Shown piece after piece: positions 1 to 7,683 of a DNA stretch of 19,243 bases. The translations under genes and the position numbers were made by a program. How positions within the stretch are numbered: the stretch's first letter is position 1; the number at the start of each line of letters is the position of its first letter. Under the pieces are notes generated by a model. It was not told where the DNA came from. It ran no database searches and worked only from the letters and a program-made list of their open reading frames with translations. Source of the DNA: an uncultured Pirellulaceae bacterium (GTDB lineage Bacteria > Planctomycetota > Planctomycetia > Pirellulales > Pirellulaceae); the NCBI GenBank assembly GCA_934278005.1, contig CAKQWG010000050.1:1-19243 (forward strand), written 5' to 3'.

Positions 1-45
1 TTTGGCGTTAGCCACGGTTTAGCCGCTTTGGCGTTAGCCACGGTT
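1..45. repeat. 26-bp-period intergenic tandem repeat (cut by window edge)
   Basis: The 19-bp unit TTTGGCGTTAGCCACGGTT occurs at 1-19 and again, identical, at 27-45, separated by TAGCCGC, so the period is 26 bp. The array may continue to the left of the window. From memory, similar GGCGTTAGCCACGGTT units are scattered between genes in Pirellulaceae genomes; I could not verify this. The spacer is far too short for a CRISPR array. Confidence 0.75.
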
Positions 46-51
46 GCTTGA

Positions 52-113
52 TAAAGCAGGAAGCCTATGCGTGGGCGCTTAATGAAAATAAACTTGGAAG
101 ATTTCCTGCTTTA
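52..113. repeat. 11-bp perfect inverted repeat with 40-bp interior
   Basis: TAAAGCAGGAA at 52-62 is the exact reverse complement of TTCCTGCTTTA at 103-113. The interior of 40 bp has no ORF. It lies just after the tandem repeat, downstream of the M48 protease gene on the minus strand. No T-run follows either arm, so it is not a standard terminator. It may be a relic of a small non-autonomous element or an RNA structure; the function is unknown. Confidence 0.5.
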
Positions 114-378
114 GCCTGAGTAATTGTTTGAACCTGGAGAATTCAGAAAAGTTTCGGCCTTGGATAAAAAGTGCCAAGGACTCCAGCTGCAATTTTTAGA
201 TCACAAGGGGTCAGAAGGGTCAGCCACTAAGATTTTAGCTCAGTGCGTACTTACTGCAAGATGAAACCCCATAAAAACGTTTGGCATACTCCCAAGAATA
301 GCCAAGCGCCCGGCGTGGCGATGAAGGGCGAGAGAGTTGAGACAAAGTCTCAGCAGTTTTGGTTGGTCTGCCAGGCAC
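114..378. other. Non-coding stretch downstream of the M48 gene
   Basis: I see no convincing gene here. The one long frame that enters it (243-662, +) is antisense to the protease gene and has no family-like content. A short direct repeat GGGTCAG occurs near 208-221. No clear terminator for the minus-strand protease gene was found. Confidence 0.5.
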
Positions 379-1194
379 TTAGACAATCACTTCGCCGGTG
401 CCGACCGGAGCGGCGGCTGTGCGATAGACGTCAAGCGCGTCGGGCAGGAGCTTTTCTAGATCCGAAGCGCGGCGGGTGTCAGCCGGGTGAGTCGAAAGAA
501 ACTCGGCCGGTTTCTCGCCTGAGTTGGCGGCGGCGAAGCGGGTCCAAAATCGGGGCGCCTCGGCAGGATCGTAGCCTGCGCGAGCCATCAACATCAGCCC
601 GATTTGGTCGGCTTCGGATTCGTGTTTACGGCTGTACGGGAGGATTACGCCATAAGTGGTAGCCATGCCGTAAGCCTTGTTGAAAATATCTTGCGACACC
701 TGTTCTTGGTTGCGCATTACAAAGCCGACAGCTGTCTGCACGCCGTTGACGGCAGTCTGCTGGCTCATGCGTTCCCCGCCGTGTCGGGCCAACACATGGG
801 CCACTTCGTGGCTCATGACCACGGCCAGTCCGGCTTCATTCTGGCACACCGGTAAAATACCGTCATAGACGACGATCTTGCCGCCGGGCAGACAGTATGC
901 ATTCTGATCTGGGCTGGCCACTACGCGAGTTTCCCACTGGTAGTCGCTGCGGTCGCTGACACCGGCGATGCGCATGGCGACGCGATGCACCAATTCGCTA
1001 TAGCGAGAATTGGCGGCGGCGGCCTGCTCCTTCTGCATGTCGGCGAAGGCTTGCGTCCCCATGGCGACTTCATTTTGCTCGGGAATGAGCATTAACTGTC
1101 TACGACCGGTGACGGGGGCTGATTTACAACCCCAGCAGCCACCGAGGGCCAAGCCCGCCAAGGGAGCCATCTTCAGCCAAGTTCTTCGTTTCAC
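379..1194 (-). CDS. M48 family zinc metalloprotease, predicted lipoprotein
   Basis: Predicted zinc endopeptidase of family M48 (Oma1/LoiP/BepA-like), likely acting in cell-envelope protein quality control. The 271-residue protein has the zinc motif HEVAH at residues 129-133, and the probable third ligand is Glu192 within HESEAD (191-196). The STHP motif near the C-terminus is typical of this subgroup. The N-terminus is a short export signal, MKRRTWLK followed by a hydrophobic run and a lipobox-like LGGC, so Cys20 is the likely lipidated residue; the RR pair could also make it a Tat substrate. The start is GTG at 1194, chosen because AGGAG lies 7 nt upstream. No peptidase residue looks missing, and the length is normal for a single-domain secreted M48 without TPR repeats. 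It is transcribed divergently from the signalling operon. The family call is firm; the substrate is unknown. Confidence 0.9.
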   Translation of the reverse strand: MKRRTWLKMAPLAGLALGGCWGCKSAPVTGRRQLMLIPEQNEVAMGTQAFADMQKEQAAAANSRYSELVHRVAMRIAGVSDRSDYQWETRVVASPDQNAYCLPGGKIVVYDGILPVCQNEAGLAVVMSHEVAHVLARHGGERMSQQTAVNGVQTAVGFVMRNQEQVSQDIFNKAYGMATTYGVILPYSRKHESEADQIGLMLMARAGYDPAEAPRFWTRFAAANSGEKPAEFLSTHPADTRRASDLEKLLPDALDVYRTAAAPVGTGEVIV

Positions 1195-1436
1195 CCTCAG
1201 ACTCCTATCCTCACAACGATCCCACAGGTTCGCCCGGATTGTGACGAAATGAGCGATAGGAGGAAAGGTCGATTCCCGCGAATACCGCGGCGTTAAAGAG
1301 TTAAATGCAAGCTTTCGCAGATCGACTGTGGTAAACTCCCAGCATCGGCATGCGCTCTGACTGTTCGCGTGAATCGGAGTCAGTTTGGGCGGATGCCTAT
1401 CAATGTTCCTCAGCTCTTTCTAACACGAGGCCGACT

Positions 1437-2342
1437 ATGTCCAATATTCTTTTGGTCGAGGACAGCCCTACGCAGGCCATGCAAATGAAGCTGCTGCTGG
1501 AGTCAGCCGCGCATCAGGTGACGTGTTGCGATGATGGTATGCCGGCCATCGAGCACTTGCAAAATGGCGTCTACGAATTGGTCGTGACCGATCTAGAACT
1601 GCCCCTGATGAACGGACTGGAGTTGATCAAGCAGATGCAATGCGACTTTCCCCAAATCCCGGCAGTGCTGGTTACCGGACAGGGTTCGGAGCGTTTAGCC
1701 GCCGAGGCGTTGCGCTCGGGGGCCACCGCCTACGTGCCCAAGTCGATGGTGGATGACATGCTGCTGGGCACGGTGGAAGACGTGCTGGGCGTGCTCCGCA
1801 CCGATCGTAGCTACGCTGAACTGATCCAGTGCATGGTGGAAAACCGGTTGGTCTTCGAACTGCCCAACAAACTGTCCGTGCTAACGACTGCCATCGATTT
1901 GACAATGCAATTAGCCGCGGGCATGCACCTGCTGTCCGGCACGGATCGCTATCGTGTGTGGACCGCCTTGCAACACGCGGCCACCAATGCGATCTACCGC
2001 GGCAATTTGGAACTGACGCGAGTGCAGTGGCATCAGAGCTCTAGTGAAGAGGAGCACGCGATCGTTCCTTCGCCCATTGTAAGCGAGCGTCTGGAGTCGG
2101 CACCCTACAAGAATCGCAAGGTACATTACGATGCGCGGCTGATGCCGGATTTAATTCGCATCGCCATTCGCGACGAGGGCCACGGCTTTGACACCAGCCA
2201 CTTTGCCAGCGATGTCAGTCCTGAGGCGCTGAGCACCGACAGCGGTCGCGGCTTGGTGTTGATACGTAACTTCATGGACAAAGTTACTTTCAATACCAAA
2301 GGCAACGAAATCATTATGATCAAACAGTGCATCGTTAGTTAG
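1437..2342 (+). CDS. Receiver domain fused to RsbW-like HATPase (response regulator/anti-sigma-kinase type)
   Basis: This is a response regulator whose output domain resembles a serine-kinase/anti-sigma HATPase rather than a DNA-binding domain. Residues 1-120 are a receiver with acidic pocket Glu8/Asp9, phospho-acceptor Asp52, Thr80 and Lys102, all intact. After a linker, residues about 140-300 form a GHKL ATPase of the HATPase_c_2 type: N-box around Asn184 (AATNAIYRGN), a G1-like RDEGHGFD with Asp246, and SGRGL at 269-273. I chose ATG at 1437 because GAGG lies 6 nt upstream and the receiver fold begins at once; the frame is open back to 1350, but those 29 residues look non-domain. The hybrid kinase gene begins 14 bp downstream, so the two are almost surely co-transcribed. 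It probably receives phosphate from that kinase and gates a partner-switching protein or sigma factor (inference). Confidence 0.88.
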   Translation: MSNILLVEDSPTQAMQMKLLLESAAHQVTCCDDGMPAIEHLQNGVYELVVTDLELPLMNGLELIKQMQCDFPQIPAVLVTGQGSERLAAEALRSGATAYVPKSMVDDMLLGTVEDVLGVLRTDRSYAELIQCMVENRLVFELPNKLSVLTTAIDLTMQLAAGMHLLSGTDRYRVWTALQHAATNAIYRGNLELTRVQWHQSSSEEEHAIVPSPIVSERLESAPYKNRKVHYDARLMPDLIRIAIRDEGHGFDTSHFASDVSPEALSTDSGRGLVLIRNFMDKVTFNTKGNEIIMIKQCIVS

Positions 2343-2356
2343 GGAGTCGTATTGCA

Positions 2357-5300
2357 ATGCCGAACATGCTGATTGAGCAACTGGGAGAGCTCGACCAACT
2401 GCCGGCAGTGGCCTTCTTGGACCGCATAAGTGATTTCGCGCTGTTGGTCTCCGCCGACGGTCAAGTTATCGAGTATGTCAACCCGCACACTACGGATCTC
2501 TTGGGCTGGAGCCGCCGAGAGATAGAGCAATTCGCGCCGTGTTGGCCAAATTTGCTCAATCACGCGTCGGCCGATGCCATGGCAGCGCTGCTGGCACAGC
2601 TGCGCCAGGGCCGGGCCGGCGGACGCGCCGTCCCCACCCTGCACTTGGATGCGAAAACTTCGGGAGGGCTGACCATTCCGCTGGAGGTGCATAGTATCTT
2701 CCGCAGCGTGGAGCACACTTTGTTGTTGGCCCGCAGCCCATTGAGCCGCGATTCCGCAGAAGAGATACTGCGTCAAACGCAGGCCCGCTTTCGCTCGATC
2801 GTCGATAGTCTGTCCATAAATCTAGTGCTCAAAGATACCGAATGCCGACGGATCTATGCCAATCGCGCTTACTTGGAATTGCGCGAACAGTCTTTGGCGG
2901 AGCTCATCGGCAAAACCGACGCGGACCTTTTGCCGCCAGATTTAGCCGCTAAGTATCAGGCCGATGATGAGCTTGTGTTGCGAACCGGTGAGGTCATTCA
3001 TAAATTCGAAGAGAACATCGATCCCAAGGGAATTCGCAGCTGGACCGAGACGGTCAAAGGTCCTCTACGCGACGCCGATGGCAACATTACCGGCATCCAG
3101 GTTTTGTTTTGGGATGCCACGGACCGCAAAGCCACCGAGGCTGCGCTGGAGCGCGAACGGCATCTGTTGCACACGCTGCTGGACAATATTCCCGATTCCA
3201 TTTATTTCAAAGATCGGCAGAGTCGGTTTGTGAGAATCAGCCGCGGCATGGCGCAGAAGTTCAACCTGTCCGATCCCGAGGTGGCCATCGGCAAGACCGA
3301 TGCGGACATTTTCACTGGCGAACATGCCCACCAAGCCCGGCAAGATGAACTACACATCATGCGGACGGGGCAACCCATGATCGCCAACGTCGAGCGTGAA
3401 ACGTGGCCCGATCGCAGCGACACCTGGTCCTCGACCACGAAGCTGCCACTGTATGACCCCAGTGGCCGCGTCGTCGGTACGTTTGGGATTTCTCGCGATG
3501 TTACGGCGATGATCGAAGTAGAGCAGAAGATGCGTGAGGCACGCGATCAAGCCGATCGAGCCAACGCGGCCAAGAGCGAGTTTCTGGCTAATATGAGCCA
3601 CGAGATTCGCACACCAATGAACGGCATCATCGGCATGACCGAACTGCTCAGCCACACACCCCTGAAGGATGACCAGCGCTCGTTCGTCGATATGATCGAG
3701 CAGTCCGCACAGTCTCTGCTGCGCATCATCAACGACATCTTGGACTTTTCAAAGATCGAAGCTGGCAAGCTGGATTTGGAACACCGCGCATTTGATTTGC
3801 ATCGTTGTGTAAGCCACGCTGCCAAGAGCCTGGCTGCGCGAGCCGGTCAAAAGCAAGTCGAGCTGATTTTGAAGCTCGAGCCCGATGTCCCTAGCCGCCT
3901 GCTGGGAGACCCTGATCGCCTGCGTCAAGTTTTGGTTAATCTAGTTGGCAACGCCATCAAATTCACCAGCCATGGAGAGATTACCATCCGCGTGGCGGTA
4001 GTTAACGGGCCGCCCACCGAGTCCGATTACACGCTGCACTTCTCCGTGCGCGACACGGGTATCGGCATTCCTGTCAACAAGCAAGCGGCTATTTTCGAGG
4101 CGTTCTCGCAGGCCGATGTGTCGACCACCAGACAGTACGGTGGTACCGGCCTGGGGTTGTCGATCTCCTCACAATTGGTCGACATGATGGGGGGCGAAAT
4201 CTGGCTTGAGAGCGAAGTTGGAGTTGGCTCGACGTTTCACTTTACAGCCACGTTTTCTCCGAACAAGCAGCCCGAGGACGAGGACCAGCAGACCAATGGC
4301 AGCCTGCGAGATTTCACGGTATTGCTGGTTGATGAGAATTTGACCAGTCGTGAGACGCTGCAGAGTGGATTGCAGCTGCGCGGCCTGCGCGTCATGACGG
4401 CCGCCTCGCCAGCCGACGCTCTGCACGTATATGAACAGTTTGCAACTCAAAATGCGCTCAGATGCGCGCTGATTGTCGACCACAATCCGCCAACCACGGA
4501 CGGTATTGCTTTGATTGGTGAGCTTGTAGGTAGCCACCCCGATTTTCAACCCGGAGTGATCCTGCTGACATCACTGGCGCGACCCATCCCGGCCGACTTT
4601 TCGAGCCAGTATCGAGTAATTTCAATCATGCAAAAACCGGCGTTGCAATCGGAGATCTGCGCCGCGTTGCATCATTGGTTGGCCACTGATCAGGCGGCTA
4701 AGGCCGCCGGCTCTGCCGCTGTGTCGAGCCAGTCTGGCGCGGTAGCGCCGCAGTCTATAGCCGCTGGTCGGGCTGGCCTGCGCATTCTGCTGGCCGAAGA
4801 TGGCGTTGTCAATCGAGCCGTTTTTATCGGCTTATTGGAACGCGACGGCCATCACGTGACCTCCGTTGAGGATGGTAGAGCGGCCGTCGAGGCTTGGCGA
4901 GAATTTGATTTCGATGCCATTTTTATGGACGTGCAGATGCCCGTCATGGACGGACTGCAGGCCACAGAGCTGATTCGCAAGGAAGAGTCAATCAGTGGGG
5001 CTCACATTCCGATCGTTGCCATCACCGCGGCAGCCATGGAGGGAGATCAGGCCCGTTGCCGCGCCGCCGGGATGGATGACTATCTGAGCAAGCCGGTCGA
5101 CTTAAATCAGATGCAGCGCATTATTGCTCGCTTGCGGACTGATCCCACCAAGTTCACCCAAGCCTCCCAAGCCACCGGCGTGCCCGGCGACAACCCCGCG
5201 GGCGCCTGTGCTACACGGTCAGACATGCCGAATGGCGGTGCGCAGTCAGCCACACTCAGCGCCGAGGAATCGGGCTTGGACCTGGATCTGGATTCAGCTC

Positions 5301-5710
5301 TTGAGTTTGGCGCGGACCTGCAGGTGCTAGAGCGCGCGCCGCAGAGGCCGACTGCTGAGCTGAAAATAAACTTTGCAGCGCCGCTTTCGAAACTCAACTA
5401 CACGTGTGAGCAGCAGTATGAGTTGATTAGCACTTTGCGTAGCGAGACGGTGCAACGTTTGGACGAGTTGACTCGGGCCATCGATAGCAATGACGCCAAG
5501 CTGTTCATTCGAGCGGCCCATTCTCTACGCAGCGCGGCGGCACTATTTGAAGCCGATACAGTGGCCAGCATCGCCGGCAAGGCTGAAGAGTTCGCGCGGT
5601 GTGGTGACATCGCCACAGCCACGCAGCAGTTTAACTCGCTGCGCAGCGTCACGACTCAGATGCTTGAGCGGATCGATCACTGGCTCCAGAGCCATGACGC
5701 GCTACCCTAG
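2357..5710 (+). CDS. Hybrid sensor histidine kinase, PAS x3-HisKA-HATPase-REC-REC-Hpt
   Basis: This cytosolic tripartite (BarA-like order) hybrid kinase has 1117 residues and no transmembrane segment. Three PAS-type sensors come first (about 20-125, 141-258, 268-385); the second and third both contain GKTDAD and look like a duplicated PAS_4-type unit. HisKA follows, with SHEIRTPMNG and phospho-His415. HATPase has N-box Asn532, DTGIG with Asp566, and GGTGLGL at 595-601. REC1 (about 652-775) has phospho-Asp708 and Lys760; REC2 (about 805-925) has Asp858 in FMDVQMPVMDG and Lys912. A low-complexity linker leads to a C-terminal Hpt domain with AAHSLRSAAALF and phospho-His1055. All phosphorelay residues are present, so a four-step relay is possible. 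ATG at 2357 follows GGGAG by 10 nt. Phosphate probably exits from Hpt to the receiver encoded just upstream (inference). The signal sensed is unknown. Confidence 0.95.
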   Translation: MPNMLIEQLGELDQLPAVAFLDRISDFALLVSADGQVIEYVNPHTTDLLGWSRREIEQFAPCWPNLLNHASADAMAALLAQLRQGRAGGRAVPTLHLDAKTSGGLTIPLEVHSIFRSVEHTLLLARSPLSRDSAEEILRQTQARFRSIVDSLSINLVLKDTECRRIYANRAYLELREQSLAELIGKTDADLLPPDLAAKYQADDELVLRTGEVIHKFEENIDPKGIRSWTETVKGPLRDADGNITGIQVLFWDATDRKATEAALERERHLLHTLLDNIPDSIYFKDRQSRFVRISRGMAQKFNLSDPEVAIGKTDADIFTGEHAHQARQDELHIMRTGQPMIANVERETWPDRSDTWSSTTKLPLYDPSGRVVGTFGISRDVTAMIEVEQKMREARDQADRANAAKSEFLANMSHEIRTPMNGIIGMTELLSHTPLKDDQRSFVDMIEQSAQSLLRIINDILDFSKIEAGKLDLEHRAFDLHRCVSHAAKSLAARAGQKQVELILKLEPDVPSRLLGDPDRLRQVLVNLVGNAIKFTSHGEITIRVAVVNGPPTESDYTLHFSVRDTGIGIPVNKQAAIFEAFSQADVSTTRQYGGTGLGLSISSQLVDMMGGEIWLESEVGVGSTFHFTATFSPNKQPEDEDQQTNGSLRDFTVLLVDENLTSRETLQSGLQLRGLRVMTAASPADALHVYEQFATQNALRCALIVDHNPPTTDGIALIGELVGSHPDFQPGVILLTSLARPIPADFSSQYRVISIMQKPALQSEICAALHHWLATDQAAKAAGSAAVSSQSGAVAPQSIAAGRAGLRILLAEDGVVNRAVFIGLLERDGHHVTSVEDGRAAVEAWREFDFDAIFMDVQMPVMDGLQATELIRKEESISGAHIPIVAITAAAMEGDQARCRAAGMDDYLSKPVDLNQMQRIIARLRTDPTKFTQASQATGVPGDNPAGACATRSDMPNGGAQSATLSAEESGLDLDLDSALEFGADLQVLERAPQRPTAELKINFAAPLSKLNYTCEQQYELISTLRSETVQRLDELTRAIDSNDAKLFIRAAHSLRSAAALFEADTVASIAGKAEEFARCGDIATATQQFNSLRSVTTQMLERIDHWLQSHDALP

Positions 5711-5716
5711 CGGCTC

Positions 5717-5789
5717 AGTGTGGCCCAGTGTGGCTCGACGCTTCGCGTCGAACGCTTAAGAATACCGACGCGGAGCGTCGGGCCACACT
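5717..5789. repeat. REP/BIME-like nested palindromic repeat
   Basis: Two 23-bp arms, 5728-5750 and 5766-5788, are reverse complements at 21 of 23 positions around a 15-bp centre containing CTTAAG. Each arm holds its own perfect hairpin: CGACGC-TTC-GCGTCG at 5736-5750 and CGACGC-GGA-GCGTCG at 5766-5780. An extra AGTGTGGCCC at 5717-5726 is the exact complement of the right end, 5780-5789. The element begins 6 bp after the kinase stop codon. It could act as an mRNA-stabilising or terminating structure, and its form suggests a mobile, multicopy repeat. Its copy number cannot be judged from this window. Confidence 0.8.
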
Positions 5790-5978
5790 CATCCATCGCC
5801 CAGCATAATCGCTACAGCCGCCAAACCCTCCGTGAACTGCCCAGGACTTACGCCGAGGGCGCTGGCAACGATTTGACCGGCCTTAAGCGTGGTTTACGTT
5901 TTCTTGTCGAAATCGTATCCACCTGCCGATTCGGAATCTGATTCTGCAGATTCATCAGAAGCCCGTCAAAGACTATCT

Positions 5979-7538
5979 ATGCGACAAATCAACTACTCCC
6001 GTGCTAATGATCTGCCTGCTATGTCAGCCGAGTTGAAAGAAATTCGGCTTCCCTATCGCGACCGCGTACGACCAACTGCTGGTCCTCTGAGTACTCTGGC
6101 GCATGCCGAACAGAAGATCGATCAACTCATTGAGATGCTGGCTGCCGAGCAGGCTCTGGATCAGTATGGTGGGCAGGTAACTGCAGCGCAAACCATTGCG
6201 CAGTCTGTTGGAACTGCCCTTGCAGAGCGCGCCGGGCAAGTCACCGAGCGGCTGGTACCGCGCCGCAGAAGCGCTGAGGCAGAGCCCCAGTTGATGGAAC
6301 CGGAGGAAGCGCCACGCCGCGCGACGGTACTGTCGCTGCACAGTGGCAAAGCGGAAGCGGACTCTCCCACATCGCCCGCCGCACAAGCGATCGAGTTGAG
6401 CATTGTCATGCCCTGCTTAGACGAAGCGGACACCGTTGGCACTTGCGTACTCAAAGCGCTTTACGCGATCGAAAAAATGGGTATCGCCGGTGAAGTCGTC
6501 GTAGCCGACAATGGCAGTCGCGATGACTCGGTCGAGATCGCGGAATCCTTGGGCGCCCGCGTGGTGCACGTAGATCAACCCGGTTACGGAGCGGCTTTGA
6601 TGGGCGGGATCGAAGCGGCTCGCGGTCGATTCGTGCTCATGGGAGATGCCGATGATAGCTACGATTTCACTCAGGCTCACCGCTTCTACCGCAAGTTGTG
6701 CGACGGCGCGGAACTTGTCCAGGGCTGCCGCTTAGCCTCCGGCGGTGGGCGCGTTATGCCAGGTGCGATGCCGTGGCTGCATCAGTACGGAAATCCGAGT
6801 TTGACCTGGTTGGTGCAGAAGATGTTTAAGGCTCCGATCCACGATGTCTACTGTGGCATGCGGGGTTTCACCAAAGAGCTCTACGATCGTCTGGACCAAC
6901 GCTGCACTGGCATGGAATTCGCCACGGAGATGATTATCAAAAGTTCGCTGTTTGGGGCGAGGATCGATGAGGTGCCGATCATTCTGCATCCAGACGGCCG
7001 CAAGTCGCACCGCCCTCATCTGCGCACGTTCCGCGACGGCTGGCGGACGCTGCGGTTTTTCCTAATGCTCTCACCGCGTTGGACATTCTTAGCGCCCGGC
7101 TTAGCACTGGGGGCTGTTGGTGCGTTGGGTTGTTTCTTGGTGATGGCTCGCGTGAGTGTGGCGGGCGTGGTTTTCGACGCCCACACGCTGTTGGTCTCGA
7201 TGGTGGCTTTGCTGATCGCAACTCAGCTGGGATGTTTTGCCGTGTTGGCCAAGACGTTTGCAGCCAGCGAAGGAATTCTACCCAGGGATGCTCGAGTTGA
7301 ACGCTTAGCGCGCCGCTGGTCACTGGAGCGGATACTTTGTGCAGCCGCTGGTCTGATAGCCGGCGGTGTGGCAGTCGTCGCCTGGAAATCGCTTGGCTGG
7401 GCCGGGGTGGGCTTTGGACCGCTTGACTATTCGGAAACCATGCGCTGGATCGTGCCCGCCGTGGGAGCGATCGCACTCGGCTTCCAACTGGCCTTTAGTG
7501 GTTTCTTGCACAGTATTTTGCGTTTGGCTAGACGCTAA
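5979..7538 (+). CDS. Family 2 glycosyltransferase (polyprenol-phosphate type) with C-terminal membrane domain
   Basis: Inverting GT-A glycosyltransferase of the dolichol/undecaprenol-phosphate sugar transferase type, which moves a sugar from a nucleotide donor to a polyprenyl phosphate at the inner membrane. With the start used here (519 residues), the catalytic domain spans about 139-320: ELSIVMPCLDEADTVG, ADNGSRDDS, the metal-binding DAD at 223-225 within MGDADDSYD, and CTGMEFATEM. The C-terminus carries about four hydrophobic segments. Residues 1-138 are an unusual, mainly hydrophilic extension with a possible helical stretch (AEQKIDQLIEMLAAEQAL) and an RRR cluster; ordinary relatives start near residue 138. 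The start is uncertain: no candidate has a clear Shine-Dalgarno. GTG at 5889 would add 30 residues, and ATG at 6021 would remove 14. The GT-C gene follows after 145 bp, consistent with a donor-maker/donor-user pair (inference). Confidence 0.88.
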   Translation: MRQINYSRANDLPAMSAELKEIRLPYRDRVRPTAGPLSTLAHAEQKIDQLIEMLAAEQALDQYGGQVTAAQTIAQSVGTALAERAGQVTERLVPRRRSAEAEPQLMEPEEAPRRATVLSLHSGKAEADSPTSPAAQAIELSIVMPCLDEADTVGTCVLKALYAIEKMGIAGEVVVADNGSRDDSVEIAESLGARVVHVDQPGYGAALMGGIEAARGRFVLMGDADDSYDFTQAHRFYRKLCDGAELVQGCRLASGGGRVMPGAMPWLHQYGNPSLTWLVQKMFKAPIHDVYCGMRGFTKELYDRLDQRCTGMEFATEMIIKSSLFGARIDEVPIILHPDGRKSHRPHLRTFRDGWRTLRFFLMLSPRWTFLAPGLALGAVGALGCFLVMARVSVAGVVFDAHTLLVSMVALLIATQLGCFAVLAKTFAASEGILPRDARVERLARRWSLERILCAAAGLIAGGVAVVAWKSLGWAGVGFGPLDYSETMRWIVPAVGAIALGFQLAFSGFLHSILRLARR

Positions 7539-7683
7539 CTGCCGCAATCAAAGTCGAGGTCTGCCGCGTCGCCGGCGTTTTCAGCGGGCCGGGGGCTTCC
7601 TCCTTTCGGCTCGCATGTATTCCGGTAGCTGCCCACGTGGTGGGGGGCTGAGTTGAGTTCTCGCAATGTAGTTCAGATGTGCA

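Noticed and set aside
1..45. CRISPR array
   Set aside because: The spacer between the repeat units is only 7 bp and only two units are visible, so it does not have CRISPR geometry.
243..662. 139-codon plus-strand frame at the 3' end of the M48 gene
   Set aside because: It is antisense to a clear zinc protease and has arginine-rich, domain-free content.
2339..2776. 145-codon minus-strand frame opposite the kinase PAS region
   Set aside because: Antisense to a strongly supported PAS domain, with no recognisable protein features.
6979..7476. 165-codon minus-strand frame opposite the GT2 membrane domain
   Set aside because: Low-complexity R/S/P composition with no ribosome site, antisense to a well-supported gene.
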